This document shows, in pieces, positions 18,364-27,799 of a stretch of DNA of 57,521 bases (its first letter is position 1; each line of letters starts with the position of its first letter). A program made the translations under genes and the position numbers. The notes below the pieces were generated by a model, which saw nothing but the letters and a program-made list of their open reading frames with translations, did no database searches and was not told the origin of the DNA. This DNA is from Crocosphaera sp. (GTDB lineage Bacteria > Cyanobacteriota > Cyanobacteriia > Cyanobacteriales > Microcystaceae). Where the stretch lies: assembly GCF_030064895.1 (NCBI RefSeq), contig NZ_JASJEB010000045.1:1-57521 (forward strand), read 5' to 3'.

Positions 18364-19050
18364 TCAAGTCAAATTATACTTAAGGATACAATAAATGGCT
18401 CGAAAGCCATCTTTCCAACCAATTTTTTTACCTTCTTTATAGGTTCTCCCATAGTAAGAAATGCCAACTTCATAAATACGACATCCCATTTTAGCCACTT
18501 TGGCCGTAATTTCAGGTTCAAAACCAAAACGACTTTCTTTAATTCTAATAGATTGAATTACTTCTCTTTTAAAAGCTTTATAACAGGTTTCCATATCTGT
18601 TAAATTAATGTTAGTTAACATATTGGATAATGTGGTTAAAAATTTATTACCCACCATGTGCCAATAATAAACAACTCTATGGGGACGACTTCCCTGGAAA
18701 CGAGAACCAAAAACCACATCTGCTTTCCCTTTGAGGATAGGTTCTATCATTAAAGGATACTCTTGGGGGTCGTATTCTAAATCAGCATCTTGAATGATAA
18801 CAATATCTCCCGTTACCCCGGCAAAACCCGTCCTTAAGGCCGCCCCTTTACCCTTATTTTTATGGTGATAAATAACTTGATCCACTAATGGTTCCAGTTT
18901 AGATTGTAGCAGTTCTCTTGTGCCGTCTGTTGAACAATCATCGACTATAACAATCTCACAATTTTTCACAGGAGATGCTTTAACTGCGTCGATAACTTGA
19001 CCAATCGTCCCAATTTCATTAAAACAGGGGATAACCACTGATAATTTCAT
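18364..19050 (-). CDS. Family 2 glycosyltransferase (DPM1/dolichol-phosphate mannose synthase-like)
   Basis: 228 residues, all GT-A fold: [10 protein letters not shown] start, [14 protein letters not shown] nucleotide-binding stretch, [10 protein letters not shown], and the metal-binding DAD in [11 protein letters not shown]. There is no C-terminal membrane extension. Such enzymes transfer a sugar from a nucleotide (often GDP-mannose or UDP-glucose) to a polyprenyl phosphate or lipid. Substrate is not readable. It is a lone gene downstream of rpaB on the same strand, 248 bp away. Confidence 0.85.
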   Translation of the reverse strand: MKLSVVIPCFNEIGTIGQVIDAVKASPVKNCEIVIVDDCSTDGTRELLQSKLEPLVDQVIYHHKNKGKGAALRTGFAGVTGDIVIIQDADLEYDPQEYPLMIEPILKGKADVVFGSRFQGSRPHRVVYYWHMVGNKFLTTLSNMLTNINLTDMETCYKAFKREVIQSIRIKESRFGFEPEITAKVAKMGCRIYEVGISYYGRTYKEGKKIGWKDGFRAIYCILKYNLT

Positions 19051-19265
19051 TTCCTAGACTTCCCACACACCACAATTGAGCAATTTTCTATTCCCAAGAA
19101 TATAACAATCTGAACTTTGATATGTTAATTATTCATAGATAATTTACATATATCGAGCTATAAGACAACGATTAAGCACAAATAGTTCCCACTTTTATTG
19201 TTTTTAATCTTTACAGTAACAGAGTCTTCTAAACTGTTAATTCTTTAAATATTTCAGGCAAAAAT

Positions 19266-19293
19266 TAGGGTTTAATTTTATTAAACCCCTAAC
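19266..19293 (-). terminator. Hairpin after rpaB
   Basis: TTAGGGTTTAAT pairs with ATTAAACCCCTAA (one bulge) around a 3-base loop, immediately downstream of the rpaB stop on the minus strand. Confidence 0.6.
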
Positions 19294-19298
19294 AACGA

Positions 19299-20030
19299 TT
19301 ATGGTTCCTCACCAGGTTCTAAAATGCGTTGAAATAAATAACCTGTTCCTCTCGCCGTTAAAATCAATTCAGGGTTACTCGGATCATCTTCTAATTTTGC
19401 CCGCAAACGAGAAATATGGACATCAACCACCCTCGTATCCACATGACGTTCAGGAGTATAACCCCATACCTCTTGTAAAATTTCTGAACGGGAAAAAGGT
19501 TCACCCGAACGACTCACCAATAACTCCAATAAGCTGAACTCCATCCCAGTCAAGCGAATGCGTTCATCTCCCTTATAAACCTGACGTTTATTGGTATCAA
19601 TTTTAATCGAAGCAATAGAAATAACCCCAGAACTAGGAATACCAGGTGCGCCATTTTTTTCCACCCGTCTTAAGACAGAACGAATTCTTGCTTCTAACTC
19701 CTTCGGGGAAAAAGGTTTGACCACATAATCATCAGCACCCAATTCTAACCCCGTAATGCGATCGGCCACATCCCCTAAAGCAGTTAACATAATAATAGGG
19801 ATGTCCGACTCTTTGCGTAACTCCTGACAGACCCCATAACCATCTAATTTAGGCATCATCACATCCAATACCACCAAGTCGGGAATGGCCTCATGAAAGA
19901 TATCTAAAGCTTCCTCACCGTCGGCCGCCGTTACTACATCGTAGCCAATCATAGAAAGACGAGTTTCCAAAATACGACGAATACTAGCTTCGTCATCCAC
20001 CACTAAAATTTTCTCTTTCTGTGTTTCCAA
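19299..20030 (-). CDS. rpaB: OmpR-family response regulator RpaB (Ycf27)
   Basis: 243 residues. Receiver (about 7-120; DDE, phospho-Asp in VVLDVMMPKLDG, Lys in VKPFSPKE) and an OmpR winged helix (about 145-238; LTGMEFSLLELL, DTRVVDVHISRLRAKL, GTGYLF). Nearly all of it matches the essential cyanobacterial/algal plastid regulator RpaB, which controls high-light and photosystem I genes through HLR1 sites with the kinase NblS/Hik33. The start appears to be TTG (20028-20030), consistent with the family length. It is divergent from radA. Confidence 0.93.
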   Translation of the reverse strand: METQKEKILVVDDEASIRRILETRLSMIGYDVVTAADGEEALDIFHEAIPDLVVLDVMMPKLDGYGVCQELRKESDIPIIMLTALGDVADRITGLELGADDYVVKPFSPKELEARIRSVLRRVEKNGAPGIPSSGVISIASIKIDTNKRQVYKGDERIRLTGMEFSLLELLVSRSGEPFSRSEILQEVWGYTPERHVDTRVVDVHISRLRAKLEDDPSNPELILTARGTGYLFQRILEPGEEP

Positions 20031-20278
20031 TGTTGCCCACGCTCCCTAATAATAAGTAAAATTGCTAATCTTTAAGTTAAGTGGCCTTTCCTGAATCTCT
20101 CTAAAGATCCAGAATATCCCTTTTTTGCTATTCTTAAGCCTAAATTCTTCGTTGAGAATCTAAACATAATCAGGGTTGCAAGAAGATTATTCTCTTAACG
20201 CCCCTTTTCATTTTCTCGGGTTTTTCCCTCAATATCCAGTATTTTTTTAATTTTTTTAACGTTTCTTTAAATTTCATT

Positions 20279-21844
20279 ATGGCTAAAACAAAAATTGTTT
20301 ATGTTTGTAGTGCCTGTGGTGCAGAGTCGCTTCAATGGTTCGGCAAGTGCGAAGCTTGTGGGGAATACGGAACCCTAGAAGAACAAGTGGTCAATAGTTC
20401 ATCCTCTCCTGTGGAGGCAGCTAGAGGGGGCTGGCAATCCAATAATCGCACCGATAAACGGTCTCCTGCTGCCCCAAAACCTCGCATTTCTGTCTCTTTT
20501 AATGATATTACAGAAGAGGAACAAGCGCGCTTTCAATCGGGTTATGGAGAATTAGACCGGGTTTTGGGAGGTGGGGTTGTGCCGGGATCTTTAGTTTTAA
20601 TTGGGGGAGATCCGGGTATTGGAAAATCTACTTTATTGTTACAAACTGCTAACCAATTGTCCCAAAGATTAGCCCGTATTTTATACGTATCGGCCGAAGA
20701 ATCAGGGCAACAAATTAAGTTACGGGCCTCTCGTTTAGGAGTAGCAGAAGCTAGTAGTATTACGGCTGCTAAAGAAGCAGAAAGTAATGGCAAAAATGGC
20801 AAGGTTAAAAGTAATAAAAAGTCAGTAGAGGACTCAGATAAGGCTAATCTTTTTATTCTCCCTGAAACGGATTTGGAAGAGATTTTAAGGGAGTTAGAAT
20901 CTTTACAACCTCAAGTGGCAATTATAGATAGTATTCAAACTTTATATTTCGCTGCCTTGACTTCTGCGCCGGGTTCTGTGGCCCAAGTTAGGGAATGTAC
21001 TTCGGCTTTAATGCAGGTAGCTAAACGGGATAATATTACTCTGTTTATTGTTGGCCACGTCACCAAAGAAGGGGCGATCGCCGGTCCAAGGGTGTTAGAA
21101 CATTTAGTAGATACGGTGTTATATTTTGAAGGCGATCGCTACGCTTCCCATCGTCTGTTGCGATCGGTGAAAAATCGTTTTGGGGCAACCCATGAAATTG
21201 GTATTTTTGAAATGGCCGAACATGGTTTAGTGGAAGTGGATAACCCCTCAGAATTATTTTTAGGCAACCGAGATGAGTTTGTCCCCGGAACAGCTACTGT
21301 GGTTGCTTGTGAGGGAACCCGTCCTATTGTGGTGGAGTTACAAGCGTTAGTTAGTCCCACTAGCTATGCTTCCCCCCGTCGTTCTACTACTGGAGTTGAA
21401 TACAGTCGGTTACAGCAGATTTTAGCGGTGTTAGAGAAAAGGGTGGGTATTCCTTTATCAAAATTAGACGCTTATGTAGCTTCGGCCGGTGGTTTAGGGG
21501 TGGAAGAACCGGCCGCAGATTTAGGGGTGGCCATCGCTGTTGTTGCTAGTTTCCGCGATCGCGTGGTAGACCCCAGAACGGTATTAATAGGGGAAGTGGG
21601 GTTAGGGGGACAAGTTCGTTTAGTCTCCCAGATGGAATTAAGGTTAAAAGAAGCAGCTAAGTTAGGGTTTCAACGGGCGATCGTTCCTAAAGGACAGAGT
21701 TTTGCTGAGGATATTGGCATCGAAATTATACAGGTTGGTAAGGTTATTGATGCCATTATTGCTGCTATTCCTCCTCAACAAAAGTTTGGTAAAGATTTAG
21801 ATGATTTAGGAGTAGGAGAAGAAGACAATTCTGAAGACTTTTAA
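20279..21844 (+). CDS. radA: DNA repair protein RadA (Sms)
   Basis: 521 residues. C4 zinc finger (CSACG...CEACG, 10-30), RecA-like ATPase with Walker A GGDPGIGKST, the RadA-specific KNRFG motif, and a Lon-like C-terminal domain (from about 365). It promotes branch migration in recombinational repair. A basic insertion (about 165-185, SNGKNGKVKSNKKS) lengthens it against the 450-460 residues of E. coli RadA. The 248-bp region between it and rpaB holds both promoters but no clear ribosome site. Confidence 0.95.
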   Translation: MAKTKIVYVCSACGAESLQWFGKCEACGEYGTLEEQVVNSSSSPVEAARGGWQSNNRTDKRSPAAPKPRISVSFNDITEEEQARFQSGYGELDRVLGGGVVPGSLVLIGGDPGIGKSTLLLQTANQLSQRLARILYVSAEESGQQIKLRASRLGVAEASSITAAKEAESNGKNGKVKSNKKSVEDSDKANLFILPETDLEEILRELESLQPQVAIIDSIQTLYFAALTSAPGSVAQVRECTSALMQVAKRDNITLFIVGHVTKEGAIAGPRVLEHLVDTVLYFEGDRYASHRLLRSVKNRFGATHEIGIFEMAEHGLVEVDNPSELFLGNRDEFVPGTATVVACEGTRPIVVELQALVSPTSYASPRRSTTGVEYSRLQQILAVLEKRVGIPLSKLDAYVASAGGLGVEEPAADLGVAIAVVASFRDRVVDPRTVLIGEVGLGGQVRLVSQMELRLKEAAKLGFQRAIVPKGQSFAEDIGIEIIQVGKVIDAIIAAIPPQQKFGKDLDDLGVGEEDNSEDF

Positions 21845-21858
21845 AACTCAAAAAATTT

Positions 21859-22665
21859 CTAACTAAAAGGTATATTTCCATTTTTCCATTCTTCAATCAC
21901 CTCTGTTGAATATGCTTCTGTAGAAAGTTCAACTAATCTTTCTTTGAGTTTTTGTTCATCATTATTCTGTTTATACTGTTCCATAGTGTTATTGAATCTT
22001 TGTAATAACAAACTATTATTAGCGTTTCTGGTTAATCTATTTTCTAGAGTTTGGATAATAGTCGCAATTGGAGTATTTTCTATACTTTTAATAAGTCTTT
22101 TTCTTAATGGTTCTCTATATTTATCTTCTAAAATAGCGTCTAACAAAAAGTTTGTCATAACGCTATGAACATTCTTGAAAAATTCTATGAATGATAAAAG
22201 CTTACTATTTATCCAAAAAATTCCTGTTCCTACACCAAATCCTGAAAAAGTATTATCTAATTCTGTTGTTATATACTCTTGATTTCTATTGGAAATTATA
22301 ATATCTACAATAATGTAAGAAGTAATTACAAAAATGAGAATTTTTACATGAGGTATTTCAACTATACTCTGATATGCTGGATATATGATAAACCTAGATA
22401 CTAAATAAATAAAAATTTCTGCGGTTACATCTATAAATGTGAATATAATAATTGTTATGGCAATCCTTTGTCTTGCTCTCTTAAATAGTTTAATATCTTT
22501 AGCATAAATAATAAAGAGCATAACTAATGTAATTACAAAGGCTAGTATAGAAAACCACAATATACTGAACCATCCATATTCTAAACACTTGCTGAACCCT
22601 TGTACTGTATAAATGTTACCTGATGTCAGTTGGCAAGCAATTTCAGAACCTACTTCTTCACCCAT
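21859..22665 (-). CDS. Membrane protein of unknown function
   Basis: 268 residues, not recognised. Four hydrophobic helices are visible in the first 115 residues (about 33-55, 70-90, 98-115 with a shorter one between), then a soluble, charged C-terminal half with predicted helices and an AI.EDKYREPLRKR stretch. Two Cys lie near the N terminus outside the first helix. Base composition is more AT-rich than radA next door, which fits a lineage-specific or acquired gene. Convergent with radA (14 bp between stops). Confidence 0.6.
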   Translation of the reverse strand: MGEEVGSEIACQLTSGNIYTVQGFSKCLEYGWFSILWFSILAFVITLVMLFIIYAKDIKLFKRARQRIAITIIIFTFIDVTAEIFIYLVSRFIIYPAYQSIVEIPHVKILIFVITSYIIVDIIISNRNQEYITTELDNTFSGFGVGTGIFWINSKLLSFIEFFKNVHSVMTNFLLDAILEDKYREPLRKRLIKSIENTPIATIIQTLENRLTRNANNSLLLQRFNNTMEQYKQNNDEQKLKERLVELSTEAYSTEVIEEWKNGNIPFS

Positions 22666-22685
22666 AGAAAGATTTCCATTAAAAT

Positions 22686-22724
22686 AAATAAGAACCCAAT
22701 TACACTATAACTGAGTTCTTATTT
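22686..22724 (-). terminator. Terminator after the 83-residue gene
   Basis: A 10-bp stem (22686-22695 with 22715-22724) followed on the minus strand by a T-rich run; it separates the 83-residue gene from the membrane-protein gene downstream. Confidence 0.65.
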
Positions 22725-22774
22725 TTCAATGATATTAAATTAGTTGAAAAAAACTTTTTATCAAAAAACTTGAG

Positions 22775-23026
22775 TTAAATATAAGAACTCAATAACGTTT
22801 TAGCGGTTGGATAATAAACGTTTGAGTTTTGCTTTTTACCAATCAGATGTCTATTATATAAGCTATTAAGCTCTTCTTCCACATTTGTTCCAATTCGATT
22901 CGATCTCACCTCAAACTTAGTTGGTGTTGATGCTCCTATTCTCAGTAAATCTCGCATTACAGCTTTATCTGCTTGACTGATTTTGGGGAGTTTTCTCTGT
23001 TGGAATGTTCCATTGGTGGTCATCAT
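22775..23026 (-). CDS. Small winged-helix-like protein
   Basis: 83 residues, not recognised. A predicted helix-helix-wing pattern (SQADKAVMRDLLRIG, TNVEEELNSLYNRHLI, then NVYYPTAKT) resembles a small winged helix, so DNA binding is possible but unproven. Two adjacent ATG codons open the frame. A TATA-rich palindromic stretch (TATATAGTATA) lies about 17 bp upstream and could be its promoter. The terminator at 22686-22724 ends its transcript. Confidence 0.55.
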   Translation of the reverse strand: MMTTNGTFQQRKLPKISQADKAVMRDLLRIGASTPTKFEVRSNRIGTNVEEELNSLYNRHLIGKKQNSNVYYPTAKTLLSSYI

Positions 23027-23168
23027 AAAAATTCTCTGAGTTTACTATATAGTATACGTTGGAAGTCTTAGGTTAGCAAAGTAGATACTATGTCCCTAAT
23101 TGTGTGTCATAGCATGAAGTACAGTCATTGCGCAACCTTTAAAGAGTTTCCCTAAGGCAAGAAAAATG

Positions 23169-23999
23169 TTAAAGGGTACTAGAATCTAAACTTTCGGCTG
23201 CACCGGGAGACAAGTTTAAATGTAGGCCACATTCTTGTTTAACACCATGAAAACGACTATCTCTTTCACTTTCATCATCGGCCATCAACGGACGACTAGA
23301 ATGCCAGTCTCCCACAGTGACATAGCCTTTATCAAAATAGGGATGATAAGGCAAATCATGTGCCGTTAAATAATGATAAATATCACGAGAATTCCAGGTC
23401 AAAATAGGATAAACTTTGTACTGTTCTCCTTGTAATTCAACTCTTTCTAAGGACTGTCTATGTTCCGTTTGTTGACGACGCAACCCTGCTAACCAAGCAG
23501 TTGCTTGAAGTTCTTTTAACGCCCGTTGCATGGGTTCTACTTTTCGGATAAAATCGTAGCGGTTAAGAGAATTTAGATCGTGTTGGTCCCAAAGTTTACC
23601 ATACAGTGCTTCCATTCTTGCAGGGGTTAAAGGAGACTGATAAACCTTAAGATTGAGTTGGAGACGTTCGGTTAGTTCGTCGGCAAAGCGATAGGTTTCG
23701 GCCGGAAGATACCCTGTATCTACCCAGATAACAGGAATATCTGGTACCACCTGGGTCACTAAATGCAGCATTACAGCAGCTTGAATACCAAAACTGGTAC
23801 TCATGACCAATTTTTCCCCAAAGGTATCCCTAGACCATTCTACAACCTGTTGAGCGTTGACATTTTCTAGGGTTTGGTTAACTTCTTTTAAGGGTAATTC
23901 AGGTTTATAAGATTGATGAGTCTGCTTATTGTAGTGATGTTCAGAAACCTGACGGTTATCTACATGGGAGTTGATGAGATGTAGATTAGATTGGGTCAT
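23169..23999 (-). CDS. cysH: Phosphoadenylyl-sulfate (PAPS) reductase
   Basis: 276 residues. After a cyanobacterial N-terminal extension of about 35 residues, the PAPS-reductase fold shows [24 protein letters not shown] and [11 protein letters not shown], and the catalytic Cys in KQECGLHLN near the C terminus. It lacks the extra CC pairs of Fe-S-containing APS reductases, so thioredoxin-dependent PAPS reduction to sulfite is expected. Monocistronic. Confidence 0.93.
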   Translation of the reverse strand: MTQSNLHLINSHVDNRQVSEHHYNKQTHQSYKPELPLKEVNQTLENVNAQQVVEWSRDTFGEKLVMSTSFGIQAAVMLHLVTQVVPDIPVIWVDTGYLPAETYRFADELTERLQLNLKVYQSPLTPARMEALYGKLWDQHDLNSLNRYDFIRKVEPMQRALKELQATAWLAGLRRQQTEHRQSLERVELQGEQYKVYPILTWNSRDIYHYLTAHDLPYHPYFDKGYVTVGDWHSSRPLMADDESERDSRFHGVKQECGLHLNLSPGAAESLDSSTL

Positions 24000-24152
24000 A
24001 TGGTAACTTTTCCCTTGCGTTCAGTAATCTTACTTTAGGGTGGTACAACAAAGATTGATGATTACCAATCCTATTGTTATTGTATCGTGAATTATCTAGG
24101 GACAATTGTCTCAATTACGATGATTGTCTTAAGTTTTGCATAGTGTGAGAGT

Positions 24153-24782
24153 TTATTCTTCACCTTGCAATCCAGGTTTACCAAACTCGAACCACAATGT
24201 CACTCCTAGCCATCCCATGACACCAATTAAAGCTAAAATACCAAATTGGGCGATCCAGTGGATTAATTGCGCTAAAGGTACTAATCTTCCCACAAAAAAG
24301 GATAAAGTTACCATAATTAAAGCCCAAACCGTCGCCCCTCCCAAGTTACATAATAAGAATCGATAATAGGGCATTTGCACGATGCCTGCGACTGGACCGG
24401 CAAAAACTCTTAATAAAGTGACAAAACGCCCAAAAAAGACCGCTTTATCGGCATTTCTACTAAACTTTTGCCGAACTTCTTCGAGTTTGTGAGAAGAGAT
24501 GTTAAAAAAACCGCCTACTTTAATTAATAGCGGCCAACCGCCCCAACGACCAATCCAATAACCAAAATTATCCCCAATAACCGCACCAGCGATCGCACTT
24601 CCTAAAACGACCCAGTAGCCTAATTCTCCACTACCAGCTAAAAAACCGCCTACAATGGTGATTGTTTCCCCAGGGATAGGAATTCCAGTATTTTCTAAGG
24701 CAATGCCAATAAATACTGCCCAATAGCCGTATTGACGCGCAATTTCTTGAATATTATCCAGTGACAGAAGTTCTATTGACAT
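24153..24782 (-). CDS. DedA family membrane protein
   Basis: 209 residues. ALENTGIPIPGET near the N terminus and FGRFVTLLRVFAGPVAGI in the middle are the DedA/VTT signatures; there are about five hydrophobic helices, including a re-entrant pair. DedA proteins are linked to polyprenyl-phosphate and phospholipid flipping and to membrane-potential homeostasis. The acidic and Arg residues of the family core (E29, R in GRF) are present. A Fur-box-like palindrome lies about 100 bp upstream. Confidence 0.88.
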   Translation of the reverse strand: MSIELLSLDNIQEIARQYGYWAVFIGIALENTGIPIPGETITIVGGFLAGSGELGYWVVLGSAIAGAVIGDNFGYWIGRWGGWPLLIKVGGFFNISSHKLEEVRQKFSRNADKAVFFGRFVTLLRVFAGPVAGIVQMPYYRFLLCNLGGATVWALIMVTLSFFVGRLVPLAQLIHWIAQFGILALIGVMGWLGVTLWFEFGKPGLQGEE

Positions 24783-25220
24783 CTAAGCAAAACTTTACAA
24801 AGGTTTACGTTGTATTCATATCTTGACCTATTTTGCTCAGAAGTGTCAATTATGTGGGAAAATTATTCGCAAACTATAATATTGATAAGTATTATCATTA
24901 GTAATAATTTCTTATAAGAGCTTAAGGTAGATATTTGCTCAAAAAGTTAAGAAAAAGTAAAAATAGGTTAAGCCTTTATTAGGTGGCTTTTTTAAGGATT
25001 TTGTAGTCAAAATTTGCTCAAATTACCATTATTTTGATTATCAAGCTGGAACAATTTTAAACCATTTGGGGAATATTAGTCTTGCTCCTTTTAATATTAT
25101 CTTAAAGTTGTTCTTTTTTTAAGTATGGTAAATTCCTAATAACAGCACTTATCTTATTGCAGTAGATTCTGAATAAGGGGTGCTGATATCTATGTCTAAA
25201 ATTCAGTGGAGGAATCTTTT
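24783..25220. other. 438-bp divergent intergenic region
   Basis: AT-rich spacer between dedA and the membrane-protein cluster. It contains the palindrome at 24883-24897 and several T runs, but no coding sequence or recognisable RNA gene is seen. Confidence 0.5.
24883..24897. promoter_or_regulatory. Fur-box-like palindrome
   Basis: TGATAAGTATTATCA is a perfect 6-3-6 inverted repeat and matches the GATAAT/ATTATC halves of Fur sites. It lies 100 bp upstream of dedA and about 325 bp upstream of the three-gene membrane cluster. In such AT-rich DNA this can occur by chance. Confidence 0.3.
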
Positions 25221-25835
25221 ATGGTTCTACAGTCTTCGGACTCACAACCTTCATCATTGCCTCGTTCAATGGATATGGCGACAACCTGTATTTATGGTTT
25301 GAGCTTTCTCTCAGCAGGATTATTTCTGTTTTTACCTTTAGCGAACCTGTTAAGTCCAAGTCCCTGGCAACGTTATATGGGGGCAATTCATGGTTTTGCC
25401 TCACTCTTGGCGATTATAGTCGTCACCTATGCAGGACATTTAGCTTTTCCTTTATTGCGAAGGGTTGGTAAAATTTTGCCTGAAATGCGAACCCTCACTT
25501 TTTGGTCAACTGCTTTATCTTTTTTGTCCATTGCTACTGGTAACTGGGTATATATGCGTTATCGTGCGCCGGCTAATGGCGCAAGAGCTTGGTTAAGAGA
25601 AAATACACCCTTAGTTCATTACCTTTTCATGGAATATCATGAATTTACGGTACTTTTTACCCTTCCTTTGGGTGTTGCTTCTACCTGGATTTTATGGAAA
25701 TATGGCGACTCCATTTTAGATAAAGAGAATCGTCCTGTTCTCATGGGAACTTGTTTAGCACTAATGGCCATGATGTTTTTTGCCCTTGGTGGATTTGTCA
25801 GTGGCTTAAACGTTGCCAGAATGCACTCTCTGTAA
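25221..25835 (+). CDS. Four- to five-helix membrane protein, first of a three-gene cluster
   Basis: 204 residues from ATG 25221, chosen because GGAGGAA lies eight bases before it (a GTG at 25206 is in frame). Five hydrophobic helices. Histidines lie within or near helices (AIHGFA, YAGHLAF, LVHYLFMEYHEF), an arrangement that could bind heme b as in small membrane cytochromes, but no family is recognised. It heads a cluster with two more membrane proteins; spacings are 39 and 54 bp. Confidence 0.6.
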   Translation: MVLQSSDSQPSSLPRSMDMATTCIYGLSFLSAGLFLFLPLANLLSPSPWQRYMGAIHGFASLLAIIVVTYAGHLAFPLLRRVGKILPEMRTLTFWSTALSFLSIATGNWVYMRYRAPANGARAWLRENTPLVHYLFMEYHEFTVLFTLPLGVASTWILWKYGDSILDKENRPVLMGTCLALMAMMFFALGGFVSGLNVARMHSL

Positions 25836-25874
25836 TCATCTTCATACCATTGTTATTTATCAGTACCACTTCTC

Positions 25875-26345
25875 ATGTCAAATATTGATCGTAACTTCCA
25901 TCATCTACCAATCTATGTGAGGTTTTGGAACCAACTTAAAAAATTTCCTTCAGGTTTGGCCGCAGGTTCAAAAAATCCACCTACTGTGTCAGGGCCTGCT
26001 GCATCCGCTCTTGTCAGTGCTGCTTTTAGTTGTTTCTTATTAATGGTTAATCAGCATTTTTGCAGTATATATAAAGGCTGGGAAAAAACTGTTTGGACTT
26101 TAGGTAGTTGGATTCCTGGTAGTCACAACCCAGACCCCATATACGGTGAAATTGGGAGTTATTCAGGAAAACAAACGGTAATGTTAATCGGTTGGTTGGT
26201 TAGTTGGTTTATTCTCAGTAAACTGTGGAAAAATCAACAAGTTCCGTTTTCAAGAATATTTTTCTTCCTGTTTACATTTCTTGTCGCTGCTACGGTTATG
26301 AATTGGCATCCCTTATTCCCCTATTTACCATTAATGCCAAAATAA
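25875..26345 (+). CDS. Membrane protein, second of the cluster
   Basis: 156 residues, not recognised. Three hydrophobic segments (about 43-60, 100-116, 127-145). The loop between the first two contains SIYKGWEKTVWTLGSWIPGS and a His/Asp-rich patch. A final NWHPLFPYLP segment is aromatic-rich. It is probably co-transcribed with its neighbours, and its function is likely shared with them. Confidence 0.6.
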   Translation: MSNIDRNFHHLPIYVRFWNQLKKFPSGLAAGSKNPPTVSGPAASALVSAAFSCFLLMVNQHFCSIYKGWEKTVWTLGSWIPGSHNPDPIYGEIGSYSGKQTVMLIGWLVSWFILSKLWKNQQVPFSRIFFFLFTFLVAATVMNWHPLFPYLPLMPK

Positions 26346-26399
26346 CCCCACTGCGTCTTAACTCAATGTTCTCAACCATCTTTATCAAGAGAAAAAACC

Positions 26400-26633
26400 A
26401 TGTCACAATCCATTCAAACTAGAAACACCATTCAAACCATACAACCTAAGTACAAACATCACAAATATGTTTTTATTTGTATGGGAGCATTTATGTTAAT
26501 TGTAGCCTCATTTCCTATGGCCGTTTGGCGAGTTAGTCAAAGTAATAAATATAATTCTGGAGCATTTAACTCTTGGACTCTTGAAGAAAGCCAAAAATCT
26601 CAATTAAACACTCAAAAGACTGCTAAAAAGTAA
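26400..26633 (+). CDS. Small single-TM protein, third of the cluster
   Basis: 77 residues. A basic N terminus (about 1-22, with KYKHHK) precedes one TM helix (about 24-45) and a polar Ser/Gln/Lys-rich tail ending KTAKK. The inside-positive pattern puts the N terminus in the cytosol. It could be an assembly or accessory subunit of a complex made with the two upstream proteins; this is inference from adjacency. Confidence 0.55.
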   Translation: MSQSIQTRNTIQTIQPKYKHHKYVFICMGAFMLIVASFPMAVWRVSQSNKYNSGAFNSWTLEESQKSQLNTQKTAKK

Positions 26634-27156
26634 CGAGACGCTATCTCTTAGGAACGGAAGCGTCCCGTCAAACCCAGGTTAGGGTCTCTTAGATTATAAC
26701 AATAACCGAGCATTATCCCCTCTCACAAACCCATATCTGACAATCAGTCTGGATAGTGGGTTTTGTGCTAGATGGGGACATGATTTTTTACATTTCTATT
26801 TGTCAATAACTCGATTCCCCATTAATTATTATTTTTGACAAACTATCATAACCTAAGTTTAATAAATCAATAGCCCACTCGATTATATCTTCTAAAGGAA
26901 TACATAAAATATTAAATACTTGCGCTTTAGTAAACATCAACAGTAACTCATTAGGATAATTCACAAATCAAAATTTAGCAGTCAAAAGTATTACCTCTTC
27001 TGTCAGTAATAGTATCCATAGAATGATTCTTTTATTGTTTATTTCTTCATAAATGATAAATGATAAATGAAATGACTGTCTTTTTACTTTCCCCGAAAGG
27101 GCGCGGTAACTATTTTAAGATAGAATAAGAAATTGAAATCTATAATAATCAGCTAA
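26634..27156. other. 523-bp intergenic region with hairpin and gene relic
   Basis: It holds an imperfect hairpin (about 26736-26767, CAAACCCATATC with GGATAGTGGGTTTTG) that may terminate the membrane cluster, the short minus-strand ORF at 26803-26964, and at 27049-27075 a fragment matching the outer end of the dispersed repeat found at 37347 and 47531 (aaatgataaatgaaatgac). Confidence 0.5.
26803..26964 (-). pseudogene. Short ORF, probable gene fragment
   Basis: A GTG at 26964 opens a 53-codon frame with protein-like composition (for example FTKAQVFNILCIPLEDIIEW). Just upstream, in another frame, an ATG starts MDTITDRRGNTFDC before a stop, so this may be a frameshifted remnant of a larger gene. 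No family is recognised and no ribosome site is seen. Confidence 0.3.
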
Positions 27157-27771
27157 ATGTCTCCAGCAAAATCTAACTCATTGATTATTCCTCAATTAAT
27201 TGTCGGATTGGGTAATCCTGAACCAAAATATGATAAAACTCGTCATAATATTGGCTTTGAAATAGTAGATATTTTAGCGGAAAATTGGGGATTCTCTTGG
27301 AAAGAAAACAAACGGTTTCAAGGAATGATAGCAGAAGGAAACAGCAGAAACCAAGAAAAAATTTATCTGCTCAAACCTTCAACTTATATGAATCGTTCCG
27401 GTCAATCTGTACGAGCAGTAACAGATTGGTATAAACTAGAATCAGAGAAGGTTTTAGTCATTTATGATGACATGGATTTGTCCATTGGTCGCCTAAGAAT
27501 GCGTCTATCCGGTTCAGCCGGCGGTCATAACGGTATGAAATCGATTATTTCCCATTTGGGAGGGCAAAATTTTCCTCGTTTACGCCTTGGTATTGGTAAA
27601 TCAAATCAAGTAGATAATACTATTTCTCACGTTTTAGGACGGTTTTCACCCGAAGAAAGGAAAATTATCGATAAAACCTATCCCCTCGTAGTTGATGCCA
27701 TCGAAAGCAGCTTAAGGGAAGGAGTAGAAAAAGCCATGAGTCGATTTAATAGCCAAAAAGTAGCTCAATAG
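27157..27771 (+). CDS. pth: Peptidyl-tRNA hydrolase
   Basis: 204 residues. VGLGNPEPKYDKTRHNIGFE carries the substrate Asn and catalytic His, with KPSTYMNRSGQSV, VIYDDMDL and GSAGGHNGMKSI following; all family motifs are intact. It frees tRNA from peptidyl-tRNA dropped by stalled ribosomes. It is followed 28 bp later by the ribosomal-protein gene PSRP-3, a sensible translation-related pair. Confidence 0.95.
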   Translation: MSPAKSNSLIIPQLIVGLGNPEPKYDKTRHNIGFEIVDILAENWGFSWKENKRFQGMIAEGNSRNQEKIYLLKPSTYMNRSGQSVRAVTDWYKLESEKVLVIYDDMDLSIGRLRMRLSGSAGGHNGMKSIISHLGGQNFPRLRLGIGKSNQVDNTISHVLGRFSPEERKIIDKTYPLVVDAIESSLREGVEKAMSRFNSQKVAQ

Positions 27772-27799
27772 GTTATAATAGTGAGTTGTCTATGACTAT

